Of a DNA stretch of 64,000 nt, positions 43,632 through 52,226 are shown piece by piece (the first letter of the stretch is position 1; each line of letters begins with the position of its first letter). The stretch is from Tenacibaculum sp. SZ-18 (lineage in GTDB: Bacteria > Bacteroidota > Bacteroidia > Flavobacteriales > Flavobacteriaceae), in contig NZ_CP019335.1 in assembly GCF_002813915.1 (NCBI RefSeq), positions 2,649,777-2,713,776 on the forward strand. The letters run 5' to 3'. Both the position numbers and the translations under genes were made by a program. The notes under the pieces are model-generated. The model saw nothing but the letters and a program-made list of their open reading frames with translations, searched no databases and was not told where the DNA came from.

Positions 43632-44735
43632 ATGAAACTACTACAAATCATCATATTACTTTTTCTGAGCTTTCAAGCTTTTGGGCAAAAGGTAACATAT
43701 AACCACATTGTTGATACAGCAGATATTGAAACTAAAAAGGTAATGATACTCTTTGAAAACTACTTGGCTTCAAGCCCTCAAAATAAAGAAAAAAATGAAT
43801 TTTGGAATATTGAAGAGCAACAAAAACATAAGAACTACGACTTCTTGGAAAGCGAGTTTCAACCTTCACTTTATATGGGGTTTCCAATTCACGTTTTGAG
43901 TATAAAATTCAGAAATAATATCTACCAAATTAAAGCTCAGTTCTCTTATTGCAAAGAAGATGGAAGTCCATACGTTTTAGCAATAGTAAACTATTTTGCG
44001 AAAAAGGAAAACGGAACATTTAAACTGTTCAATGCTCTAACTGTAAATAAACAAACCTGGAATTGTACAACAGTTGGTATTGTCGACTTTTACTATCCGA
44101 CTTCCCATAAGTTCAACTATCAGAAAGCTCAAAAACTTAATAATTTCATAAATGAAACTTGTGACAATTTTGGGGTGCAACCAAAACCATTTGAATATTA
44201 TCTCGCTGACGACTATGATGAAATCCAAAAACTAAAAGGGTTTGATTATTACATAGGAATGGGCGGACAGTCAAAACCAAGCGGTAAAGCAACTGACGAC
44301 AAAGTTTATTGCGGTGGTTTGGGAGAATATTATCCACACGAAGTTTTCCACGTTCAAATAGACAAACACTTTCCAAATAAGCATTTTTGGGTTTCCGAAG
44401 GAGTAGCCACACTATTGGGAGGAAGTCGCGGAAAAAGCTTGGACTGGCACATCAAACGAACAAATATCTATTTACAGAAGCATTCTGAAATAGATCTAAA
44501 CGATATGCTCAAGTTAACAAACTTGGATAGTGAAACTTCTTATCATTATGTTTTGGGGGGACTAATAGCAAGGAAAATATTAGAAAAAGGTGGTTGGAGT
44601 TTACTCTCAGAGTTTATGTCAGGTGGTAAAACTGATGAGGACTACTACAATACGATTGAAAAATACCTAGGAATAAATAAATCTGAATTGAACGACTATA
44701 TTAGAGAACAATTACAGATTGAATCTAAAAAATAA
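43632..44735 (+). CDS. Cassette secreted HExxH metallopeptidase-like protein
   Basis: 367 residues from ATG 43632; a TTG at 43617 is part of R'. Signal peptide LLQIIILLFLSFQAFGQ. Residues ~230-270 contain YYPHEVFHVQIDKHFPNKHF followed by WVSEGVATLLGG: the HEVFH zinc motif plus the downstream glutamate of gluzincin/MA-type peptidases. The C-terminal LGGLIARKILEKGGW and Y-x-x-I-E-KYLG helices also fit that group. Probably a periplasmic or secreted protease. Its attC R'' is mutated. Confidence 0.7.
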   Translation: MKLLQIIILLFLSFQAFGQKVTYNHIVDTADIETKKVMILFENYLASSPQNKEKNEFWNIEEQQKHKNYDFLESEFQPSLYMGFPIHVLSIKFRNNIYQIKAQFSYCKEDGSPYVLAIVNYFAKKENGTFKLFNALTVNKQTWNCTTVGIVDFYYPTSHKFNYQKAQKLNNFINETCDNFGVQPKPFEYYLADDYDEIQKLKGFDYYIGMGGQSKPSGKATDDKVYCGGLGEYYPHEVFHVQIDKHFPNKHFWVSEGVATLLGGSRGKSLDWHIKRTNIYLQKHSEIDLNDMLKLTNLDSETSYHYVLGGLIARKILEKGGWSLLSEFMSGGKTDEDYYNTIEKYLGINKSELNDYIREQLQIESKK

Positions 44736-44739
44736 AGGT

Positions 44740-44871
44740 TACCAATACGCTGTATAAGTAATAGCGGGTTTAAGTGATAAAGCGAAAGTCAAAATATAAA
44801 ACATATGTCAGTGCAAAACCGAAAGATACGTGAGTATAAATCCGAAACTACTCATACACTAACCGTTAACT
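44740..44871 (+). repeat. attC51, degenerate R'', 132 nt
   Basis: R'' TACCAAT 44740-44746 (AAC to AAT), R' GTTAACT 44865-44871. Arms CTGTATAAGTAATAGCGG and AACTACTCATACA. Confidence 0.65.
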
Positions 44872-44895
44872 ATTATTAAAAAAACCGAACAGCGA

Positions 44896-45381
44896 ATGAA
44901 AACAAGAATAATAATTGGAATTTTAGTAGTAATAGGAGTTATATATTTCATCTCAAGAAATAAGAATGGGAATAATCCAATTATTCAAGTCGCTAAACAA
45001 ATTCAACTTACGGAATTAGAACCTTTAATGACTCAATTGTTAGAGGGAAAAATGGAATATAACTTTTTCGGAATAACATCTGATGGAATTGATTGTATTT
45101 ATTTCGCAGATAACAAAGGAAAAATAAACATTGAATTTGAGGTTATGACAAATATCCAAAAAAATTATGTCGAAAAAATTACAGATTTTGCAAATAGGAA
45201 TAATTATAATTTAGTCAAAACGACTTAGGGAAATAAAACTCATTACTCTGATTTAAAAGAAGCACCAGTTTATAAACTTGAATTAAATTCGGCCAAATAT
45301 AAAGCGACTGAAATTGGTAAAGAAATAATGACCAAAATATTCAACAAAAACGAGACGACAAAATTTGATGTGGTTCCATAA
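44896..45381 (+). pseudogene. Cassette gene with in-frame stop (TAG at 45226)
   Basis: The first 110 codons encode a membrane-anchored protein (one N-terminal helix, IIIGILVVIGVIYFIS). After TAG the same frame stays open for 50 more codons and is coding-like (HYSDLKEAPVYKLELNSAKY) to TAA at 45379. So a single nonsense change, probably Tyr to TAG, interrupts one gene of about 160 residues. No family recognised. Confidence 0.65.
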
Positions 45382-45396
45382 GAAATAAAAAACGTA

Positions 45397-45528
45397 TGCT
45401 AATACCGTATATAATTTATTGATAGCTAGAGCCTACTTACGAAAATCAGCAAGGATTTTCTATTCGGTTTGTATTTGCTAAATTAGGTGTTCAAAACACG
45501 CAACAAACCATATACAATCACGTAATGC
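45397..45528 (+). repeat. attC52, class C, both cores degenerate, 132 nt
   Basis: R'' TGCTAAT 45397-45403 and R' GTAATGC 45522-45528. The class C body (GCCTACTTACGAAAATC, GGATTTTCTATTCGG) is still clear. Confidence 0.65.
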
Positions 45529-45558
45529 CCAACTAACGAGACACTAAAATCAACAGCA

Positions 45559-45971
45559 ATGGCAATTTTTGATATATTTAAAATGAAAATCGAAAACCTT
45601 CATGAAAATGGAATAAAAAAAACTCTTCTTGAAATTTTCTTTGCTAAACAATAAAGACAAAATTATTAACATAAAAATGTTTTTAGGTAAAATAATATTG
45701 GTTGACTTTTGAGGTTCTTGGTGTAAATATTGCAAAATAAAACATCCTCATTTGACAAAACTCAAAAAGAAGTTTGAGAATGATAATATTGTAAATATTT
45801 AGATAGATGACAAAAAGAAGAATTGGAGTCAGGCTTTGAAGAAAGATAATCTTACTTGGACCAACTTAATTGATATAGATAAAACAGTAAATCATGAACT
45901 CGAAAAATCAAGCAATTCCCTTCAATTATTCTATAGACGAAAATGGTATCATTTTAGTCGAGAATTTATAA
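45559..45971 (+). pseudogene. Decayed thioredoxin-fold gene
   Basis: Pieces of a thioredoxin remain in order: a start MAIFDIFKMKIENLHENG, a CxxC active site in GSWCKYCK preceded by a TGA where the usual Trp should be, KHPHLTKLKKKFENDNIV, another stop, then after a frameshift AIPFNYSIDENGIILVENL, the cis-Pro region. At least two stops and one or two frameshifts. It lies between the last recognisable attC and a lone R'' remnant (AGGTAAC 46010-46016), at the end of the array. Confidence 0.7.
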
Positions 45972-46169
45972 ACTTTAGAAATTGAAAGAACAATAAGCCA
46001 AAAGCTAGCAGGTAACAAAGTATTAAAAAAACACTTTATATGTAACTTCATCCAAATATTTTACTAATATTACAATTTGTATAAGCTATGGTAATTTTCG
46101 TTATTTTTTTTCCATATTTTCCTAAACGAATACTTTAGAATACAATACTCTAATTTAAAAATTGCTTTA

Positions 46170-47588
46170 ATGAAAAACTTATATTTTTTAATGAGTGTAA
46201 TATTTCTCTCATCATGCATGAAGAAAGAAAAGAATTACGCCGAAATAAATATAAAAATTGATAATACTAAATTTGTAGAAGTCAACAATCCATTAGAAGA
46301 TATTTACATCTGGGACATGAAAAAAGACACTATATATCCTAATCCAAAAAATGAATTTTTATTTAAAAAAGATATAGTTTCACCAGAATTTGTAATAGTA
46401 AAGATAGGAGAAAAACGCTTGAAGTCCATAATTCATCCTGATAGTAGAATTGAAATAGTTTACACTGACTCATTATTATCTTTCAAAGGTAAAAATGCTC
46501 AAGAAATGAAATTATTGAATCAACTAAATAGGTCTTTCTTTAACTTAAATGATTTTAGTGAATTTCGAAAGGATACTTCATCCTTACAAATAACTCAAAA
46601 AATTGAAAGATTAAAAAATAATGAATTGATTAAACTCACAAACATTAGACAAAATGAAACGAAACTAGTTAATGTTTTAAAAGAAGAAATTAACTATTTC
46701 TATGCATTAAAAACACAAAAATTAATTTTAAATAAACTCTCTCAAAATAAATCAAATAAAGAAGAGTTGACCAAGCTATTTAACCATACAACTAAAACCT
46801 ATCCTTTAAACACCTCCTATAAAAATAGCAGCTGGCTAGATTATGCAGATAATATTTTGTTATACAAACCTTTATACGACTTAGAATCTAAAAAAACAAT
46901 TACTTCTGATTCAATTCAAAAAATGATTCAAAATGACACATGGTATCCGTTTCAATTTAAAATTATAAACAAATTCAAAGATTCTAAAATTGCAGAAAAA
47001 GTATCTGCTAATTTTATTATGAAAGCTGCTAAACAAAGACGTTTTGAAAAAAGCTTAATTAAAGTGTTCAATCAATTCCAAGATCTATATCCTAGAAGCG
47101 CATATATTAAGTATTTAAAACCTGAAATTAAAATTATAGAAAGCTACTATAAAAAAGTTTTAGAGAAAATACCAGAAAACGTTATACTCATGAAAGGTGA
47201 AAATATTTCAACAATGAAAGAACTTTTAAACAGCTTGAAGGGTGAAAAATATTATATAGATATTTGGGCTACTTGGTGTGGTGCTTGTAAGTCTGAGTTT
47301 AAGTTCAATAATCAATTAGATAGTTTATTGAAATCAAAAAATTATAAAAAACTTCTAATTTCATTAGACAATATTAACGACGAGGATAAATGGAAGGAAA
47401 ATATCAAATACTATGAGCTTCAAGGACAAAATATACTAGCTTCACAAGAATTACAGAAAGACTTAATGAATAATTATAATGTAAAAAGTATTCCAAAATA
47501 TTTTATAACTAATGAAAAAGGTGAATTAATAAATAAGAGTGCTCCAAAACCAAGTGAGATTGATCTATTGGATCAAGAACTTTATTGA
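46170..47588 (+). CDS. TlpA-like thioredoxin lipoprotein
   Basis: 472 residues; first gene beyond the array. Lipobox FLSSC. The N-terminal ~330 residues are a helical/strand region like the DUF4369-type domains of Bacteroidota thioredoxins. The C-terminal ~130 residues are a TlpA/ResA-like domain with IWATWCGACKSEF (C-x2-C) and IPKYFITNEKGELI (cis-Pro region). Likely a periplasmic disulfide reductase. About 155 bases of non-coding sequence upstream may hold its promoter. Confidence 0.8.
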   Translation: MKNLYFLMSVIFLSSCMKKEKNYAEINIKIDNTKFVEVNNPLEDIYIWDMKKDTIYPNPKNEFLFKKDIVSPEFVIVKIGEKRLKSIIHPDSRIEIVYTDSLLSFKGKNAQEMKLLNQLNRSFFNLNDFSEFRKDTSSLQITQKIERLKNNELIKLTNIRQNETKLVNVLKEEINYFYALKTQKLILNKLSQNKSNKEELTKLFNHTTKTYPLNTSYKNSSWLDYADNILLYKPLYDLESKKTITSDSIQKMIQNDTWYPFQFKIINKFKDSKIAEKVSANFIMKAAKQRRFEKSLIKVFNQFQDLYPRSAYIKYLKPEIKIIESYYKKVLEKIPENVILMKGENISTMKELLNSLKGEKYYIDIWATWCGACKSEFKFNNQLDSLLKSKNYKKLLISLDNINDEDKWKENIKYYELQGQNILASQELQKDLMNNYNVKSIPKYFITNEKGELINKSAPKPSEIDLLDQELY

Positions 47589-47888
47589 AAACAAGAGGTA
47601 AAAAAGAAATAATGTGAAAATCAAGTCTTTTTGTTTTAATTTGGATATAAAGTTCTCATCCTATGACAAGCTACATTTTACTATTGTCAAAGCCTGTTTT
47701 TTTAGTTAATTACAACCAGCAATTAAAACTAACTTTTTACTTTTCGCTTTCACAACTATTCGACCCTGTAGCGTCTTATAAGCCGTATGACATTTAAAAG
47801 CTCGTATCATTACATCCAACATTCATTAGAAATCGAAAATTATAACTAATTTAAACATGTAAAATTGCAATATTTATAAGAAACGCTT
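47589..47888 (+). other. Non-coding spacer, 300 bp
   Basis: No open frame, RNA gene or cassette boundary recognised. A T-rich run near 47,690 could end transcription, but no convincing stem was seen. Confidence 0.4.
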
Positions 47889-48620
47889 ATGAAAAAAATT
47901 ATCCTATTATTTCTAATAATCTCTTTGTCTTGTAACTCAAGCCATAAAGATGATTTAAATACTAATTCTATAACAACTAGTCGAATAAAGCTTTTTGAAG
48001 AAACAGAAGATCAAATAAAAAAATTCCGTGAAGATTCTCAAAAGTATTGGGATAAAAATGATAGTGAAAACGCTCTAAAATATAGTGACTCCATTAAACA
48101 ACTAATAATTAAAAGCTACATTTCAAGTTATGAATTTAAAACAATGCGTAACATAAAATATAAAACTAAAAACAGAAACAAACCGCTTTTCTTACAAGTA
48201 ACGGCTTCTTGGTGTGCTCCCTGTAAATTTGAAATTTCTTCTTTGAACAAAATAGCCGAAAAATATAGCGACAAAGTAGATTTTGTACTGTTATTTTGGG
48301 ATAATCAAAAAGAACTAAAAACTTTTGCTAATAGTTATAACGAAAATATTCATTTAGTGCCTTCCGAAAGAAAAGAAAAAGAACCAACTACAATTAATAT
48401 TTCAGGTTTTAAACACATAACAGGATATCCAACAAATTATTTAATATCAAAAGATAATCAAATTATTAATTATTCTACTGGAGCTGCTGCACCTATGACT
48501 TATGTAGATGAAACTGGGACAAAACACTCTATATCTAAAGATCAAGCAAATAAAGAAAACTTCAACAGATTAGAATCTGAAATAAAAGAGCTATTAAAAA
48601 AATCAGAAACTAAAAAATAG
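47889..48620 (+). CDS. Thioredoxin-fold lipoprotein
   Basis: 243 residues with lipobox SLSC. Residues 1-85 are a charged helical linker; the thioredoxin domain has LFLQVTASWCAPCKFEI (C-x2-C) and GYPTNYLISKDNQII (cis-Pro). Likely periplasmic redox protein. Same orientation as the previous thioredoxin gene, 300 bases apart. Confidence 0.8.
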   Translation: MKKIILLFLIISLSCNSSHKDDLNTNSITTSRIKLFEETEDQIKKFREDSQKYWDKNDSENALKYSDSIKQLIIKSYISSYEFKTMRNIKYKTKNRNKPLFLQVTASWCAPCKFEISSLNKIAEKYSDKVDFVLLFWDNQKELKTFANSYNENIHLVPSERKEKEPTTINISGFKHITGYPTNYLISKDNQIINYSTGAAAPMTYVDETGTKHSISKDQANKENFNRLESEIKELLKKSETKK

Positions 48621-48634
48621 GATTTTTTAAGTGA

Positions 48635-48654
48635 GTTGGTAAAAATTACCCAAC
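48635..48654 (+). terminator. Possible hairpin after the thioredoxin gene
   Basis: GTTGGTAA and TTACCCAAC form a short imperfect stem 15 bases after the stop; no T tail, so weak. Confidence 0.3.
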
Positions 48655-48838
48655 CTAAAAAACAAATACCACTAGTATAAATAGCATTATTATTTGAGGA
48701 GTGTTTTTTAATTTAAATTAATAAAAAGTACAGATAGAATATCCTTTTCATTTTTAAGTTTTTTCTTACCTTATACCACTGAAAACCATTATAAATCTAT
48801 TTTAACATCCTTCAAATAAGGTTATCAAAAAAAACAAA

Positions 48839-51800
48839 ATGACTACAACAATCAAACGACAGAAGGTTACAAAAATGTTATGTTCATTTTTTGTGTTTCT
48901 GACTTTAGTCGCTACAAGTTTTGCTCAAAAAAACAAGAAAGTAGCCGACAAGAAAAAACAAGACAAAAGTTCAATTTATAACGGACTGAAATTTCGAAGT
49001 ATCGGCCCAGCTCTTATGTCTGGTAGAATTGCAGATATTGTTATTCATCCTAATAACGAAAATGTGTGGTATGTCGGAGTAGCATCCGGTGGAGTTTGGA
49101 AAACTGAAAATTCAGGAACAACTTGGAATTCTATTTTTGACGGTCAAGTTAGTTACTCAATAGGTTGTGTAACTCTTGATCCTCAAAATCCAGAAATTGT
49201 TTGGGTTGGAACAGGTGAAAACGACGGAGGTAGACATATCGGATATGGAGATGGAATTTACAAAAGTGAAGATGGTGGAAAATCATGGAAAAACATGGGA
49301 TTAAAAAATTCGGAACACCTTTCTAAAATTATAATTCACCCAAAAGATTCGAAAATAATGTGGGTTGCTTCTCAAGGACCATTATGGAGTGCTGGTGGTG
49401 AACGTGGTGTTTTCAAATCTACCGATGGTGGTAAAACTTGGAAACAAACCCTTGGAGATGATAAATGGGTTGGAGCAACAGATTTATTAATTGACCCGAG
49501 AAATCCTGATTTACTGTACGCTGCAACTTGGCAACGTCATAGAACAGTTGCTGGATATTTAGGCGGTGGACCAGGAACCGGAATTTACAAATCAAACGAC
49601 GGTGGGGAAAATTGGACCAAACTAAAAACTGGACTCCCAAGTAGTAATATGGGGAAAATTGGTTTAGCCATTTCTCCTCAAAAACCTGACGTAATTTACG
49701 CAGCTATTGAATTAGATAGAAGAACAGGTGGTGTATACAAAAGTGAAAATAAAGGTGGTTCATGGAAAAAAATGAGCAACGCTGTGTCTGGTGGTACTGG
49801 ACCACATTACTATCAAGAACTTTATGCTTCTCCACATCGATTTGATCATCTTTACTTAGCGAATAACTATATGTTGGAGTCATTTGACGGAGGAAAAACT
49901 TTTACTCAAATGAACGAATCTGAAAAACATGTGGACAATCACGCTGTAGCTTTCAAAAAAAATGATCCAAATTATATATTAGTAGGTTGTGATGGAGGTT
50001 TATACGAAAGTTTTGACAAAACGAAAAACTGGAAATATATTAATAACTTACCAGTTACTCAATTCTATAAAATTGCAGTTGATGATGCAGAACCTTTCTA
50101 CTATGTTTATGGTGGAACACAAGATAACAGTACTCAAGGAGCGCCTTCTAGAACAGACAACATTCATGGAGTTAGGAATTCAGATTGGTTTATTGTATTA
50201 GGTGGCGACGGACATCAACCTGCTACAGAACCAGGCAATCCAAATATTGTTTATGCTCAATGGCAACAAGGAAATTTAAATCGTCACGATAGAATTACAG
50301 GGGAAAATGTAAGTATTAAACCTCAGCCAGAATTAGGTGAAAAAGCTGAACGCCATAATTGGGATGCGCCAATTTTGGTAAGTCCACATAATCCAAAACG
50401 AATTTATCATGCTTCTCAAAGAGTATGGAAATCTGATGATCGAGGTGATTCTTGGCAACCAATTTCTGGAGATTTAACGAATAATATGGAGCGAATTCAA
50501 ACTCCTTTCTTCGGAAAAAAACAAAAATGGGATAATGCATGGGACATCTATGCAATGTCTAACTACAGCACAATAACGTCATTATCTGAATCTCCAAAAC
50601 AAGAAGGATTAATTTATGCAGGAACTGATGATGGAATAATTCAAGTAACTGAAAATGGTGGAGCAAATTGGAGAAAAGTAGATTTTTCAAAAATAAAAGG
50701 ATTACCAGAAACTGCCTTTGTAAATGATATAAAAGCAGATTTATTTGATCAAAATGTAGTGTATGCAGTATTCGATAATCACAAATTTGGAGATTATCAA
50801 CCATATCTTTTTAAAAGTTCGGACAAAGGAAAAACATGGAAAAGTATTGCTAATAACTTACCAGATAGAACATTATTATGGCGAATTGTTCAAGATCATG
50901 TGAACAGCAATTTATTGTTTTTAGGAACTGAGTTTGGTGTTTACTTCACAAATGATAGTGGAAATTCTTGGATGAAATTAAAATCAGGATTACCTAATAT
51001 TTCAGTAAGAGACTTAGCTATTCAAAAAAGAGAAAATGATTTAATAGCAGGAACTTTCGGAAGAGGAATTTACATTCTTGACGATTATTCGGCATTACGT
51101 ACAATTAATCCTGATAATGAAGCTCAATTATTCAAACCTAGAGCTGGTAAATGGTATATGCAAAGAAGAGTTTTAGGAGGCGGAAGAAAAGCATCACAAG
51201 GTGATAACTTTTTTGTAGCTGACAATCCTCCTTTTGGCGTAGAATTTACTTATTATGTGAAAAATAATCTAAAAAGTAAAGAAGCAAAACGTAAAGAGAA
51301 AGAGAACGAAATTGAAAAAAATAAAGGAATCGTATCTGTTCCTGCATGGTCTGTTTTGGAAGATGAACAAAAAGAAATACAACCAAAACTATGGTTATTT
51401 GTTAGTGATAATGATAATAATATCCTTAAAAGAATTGAAGCTAAAAATTCTAAAGGAACTGGAAGAATTAATTGGGATCTTTCAACTGAACCAACCTACA
51501 CAATTTCACCAAATAATGTAAACAGGAAAGGATCTGGTTATATGGTTGCTCCTGGGAATTATAACGCTCAACTTTATAAACAAATCGAAGGAAAGTATTC
51601 TAGTTTAGGAGACAAAGTTTCATTTGATGTAAAGCCTTTTGGTAAAAAAGGTATGCAAGGTAGTACTCCTGAAAATGTAGTTTCTCATTGGAAAAATGTG
51701 GCTGATTTATCAACCAAAGTGAGCGATTTGAGCAGCGATATAAGAGATACTAAACAAATGATTACAGTACTATTAAAGGCTTACGACCGTGCATCCAAAA

Positions 51801-52108
51801 GAAATGAAAATCTTCATTCAGAGCTTTTAACGCTTCGTACAAAAATTTTAAAATTAGAACAACAATTCAGCGGAAGTAACCCTCGAAAAGAAGTAGGAGA
51901 GAAAAATGAATATCTGAGTGTAAGAGATTATATGTGGGCAGCTAGTGCAAGAACTACTTATGGTCCAACAAAAGCACATTTAAAATACTTGAGTAATGCA
52001 AACAAATTATATAATTCGATGCTTACTGATTTAAACCTTATTAAAAACTCAATAGCTCCAGCAAAAGCGCAATTAAAACAAATAGGAGCTCCAAATATCA
52101 AGAACTAA
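48839..52108 (+). CDS. Large secreted BNR/sortilin-like beta-propeller protein
   Basis: 1089 residues with a signal peptide (FFVFLTLVATSFAQ). Residues ~45-760 hold repeated BNR/VPS10-type motifs, S/D-x-D-x-G-x-T/S-W, for example KTENSGTTWNSIFD, KSEDGGKSWKNMG, KSTDGGKTWKQTL, KSNDGGENWTKL and TNDSGNSWMKL, giving two seven-bladed-type propellers. After residue 760 follows a beta domain (FFVADNPPFGVEFTYYVKNN) and a C-terminal coiled coil. Widespread in Bacteroidota and often annotated as glycosyl hydrolase; no catalytic residues are evident to me. Exported or outer membrane associated. Confidence 0.85.
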   Translation: MTTTIKRQKVTKMLCSFFVFLTLVATSFAQKNKKVADKKKQDKSSIYNGLKFRSIGPALMSGRIADIVIHPNNENVWYVGVASGGVWKTENSGTTWNSIFDGQVSYSIGCVTLDPQNPEIVWVGTGENDGGRHIGYGDGIYKSEDGGKSWKNMGLKNSEHLSKIIIHPKDSKIMWVASQGPLWSAGGERGVFKSTDGGKTWKQTLGDDKWVGATDLLIDPRNPDLLYAATWQRHRTVAGYLGGGPGTGIYKSNDGGENWTKLKTGLPSSNMGKIGLAISPQKPDVIYAAIELDRRTGGVYKSENKGGSWKKMSNAVSGGTGPHYYQELYASPHRFDHLYLANNYMLESFDGGKTFTQMNESEKHVDNHAVAFKKNDPNYILVGCDGGLYESFDKTKNWKYINNLPVTQFYKIAVDDAEPFYYVYGGTQDNSTQGAPSRTDNIHGVRNSDWFIVLGGDGHQPATEPGNPNIVYAQWQQGNLNRHDRITGENVSIKPQPELGEKAERHNWDAPILVSPHNPKRIYHASQRVWKSDDRGDSWQPISGDLTNNMERIQTPFFGKKQKWDNAWDIYAMSNYSTITSLSESPKQEGLIYAGTDDGIIQVTENGGANWRKVDFSKIKGLPETAFVNDIKADLFDQNVVYAVFDNHKFGDYQPYLFKSSDKGKTWKSIANNLPDRTLLWRIVQDHVNSNLLFLGTEFGVYFTNDSGNSWMKLKSGLPNISVRDLAIQKRENDLIAGTFGRGIYILDDYSALRTINPDNEAQLFKPRAGKWYMQRRVLGGGRKASQGDNFFVADNPPFGVEFTYYVKNNLKSKEAKRKEKENEIEKNKGIVSVPAWSVLEDEQKEIQPKLWLFVSDNDNNILKRIEAKNSKGTGRINWDLSTEPTYTISPNNVNRKGSGYMVAPGNYNAQLYKQIEGKYSSLGDKVSFDVKPFGKKGMQGSTPENVVSHWKNVADLSTKVSDLSSDIRDTKQMITVLLKAYDRASKRNENLHSELLTLRTKILKLEQQFSGSNPRKEVGEKNEYLSVRDYMWAASARTTYGPTKAHLKYLSNANKLYNSMLTDLNLIKNSIAPAKAQLKQIGAPNIKN

Positions 52109-52116
52109 TTTATTTC

Positions 52117-52157
52117 AAAAACCTAAATTACAATAAGTAGTTTAGGTTTTTATTTTT
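52117..52157 (+). terminator. Rho-independent terminator
   Basis: AAAAACCTAAA (52117-52127) pairs perfectly with TTTAGGTTTTT (52141-52151), followed by a T-rich tail, directly after the BNR gene. Confidence 0.8.
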
Positions 52158-52226
52158 TGAAAAACGATTTTATCAACCAGCTTTTAAGTAAACTAAAAAT
52201 CTGAAAACCTTTTAATCAATCCTATT

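Larger units (their letters stand above)
1..46016 (+). mobile_element. Integron-type gene cassette array (no integrase in window)
   Basis: About 53 head-to-tail modules, each bounded on the left by GTTRRRY and on the right by its inverted partner RYYYAAC plus an imperfect inverted repeat. The two ends of a module complement each other over 9-14 bases (for example GTTGTAACAC at the start and GTGTTACAAC at the end of the module at 7911-8633), as expected of cassettes that excise as circles. All genes face the same way with attC downstream. No tyrosine recombinase gene is visible, so within this window it is a cluster of attC sites lacking integrase; gene polarity puts attI and intI left of base 1. 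The array stops in decayed sequence near 46.0 kb. That these are attC sites is inferred from architecture; recombination was not tested. Confidence 0.85.

Noticed and set aside
825..45528. attC-like repeats as REP/BIME or plain terminators
   Set aside because: Each repeat's outer core pairs with the start of its own module, which simple intergenic repeats would not do.
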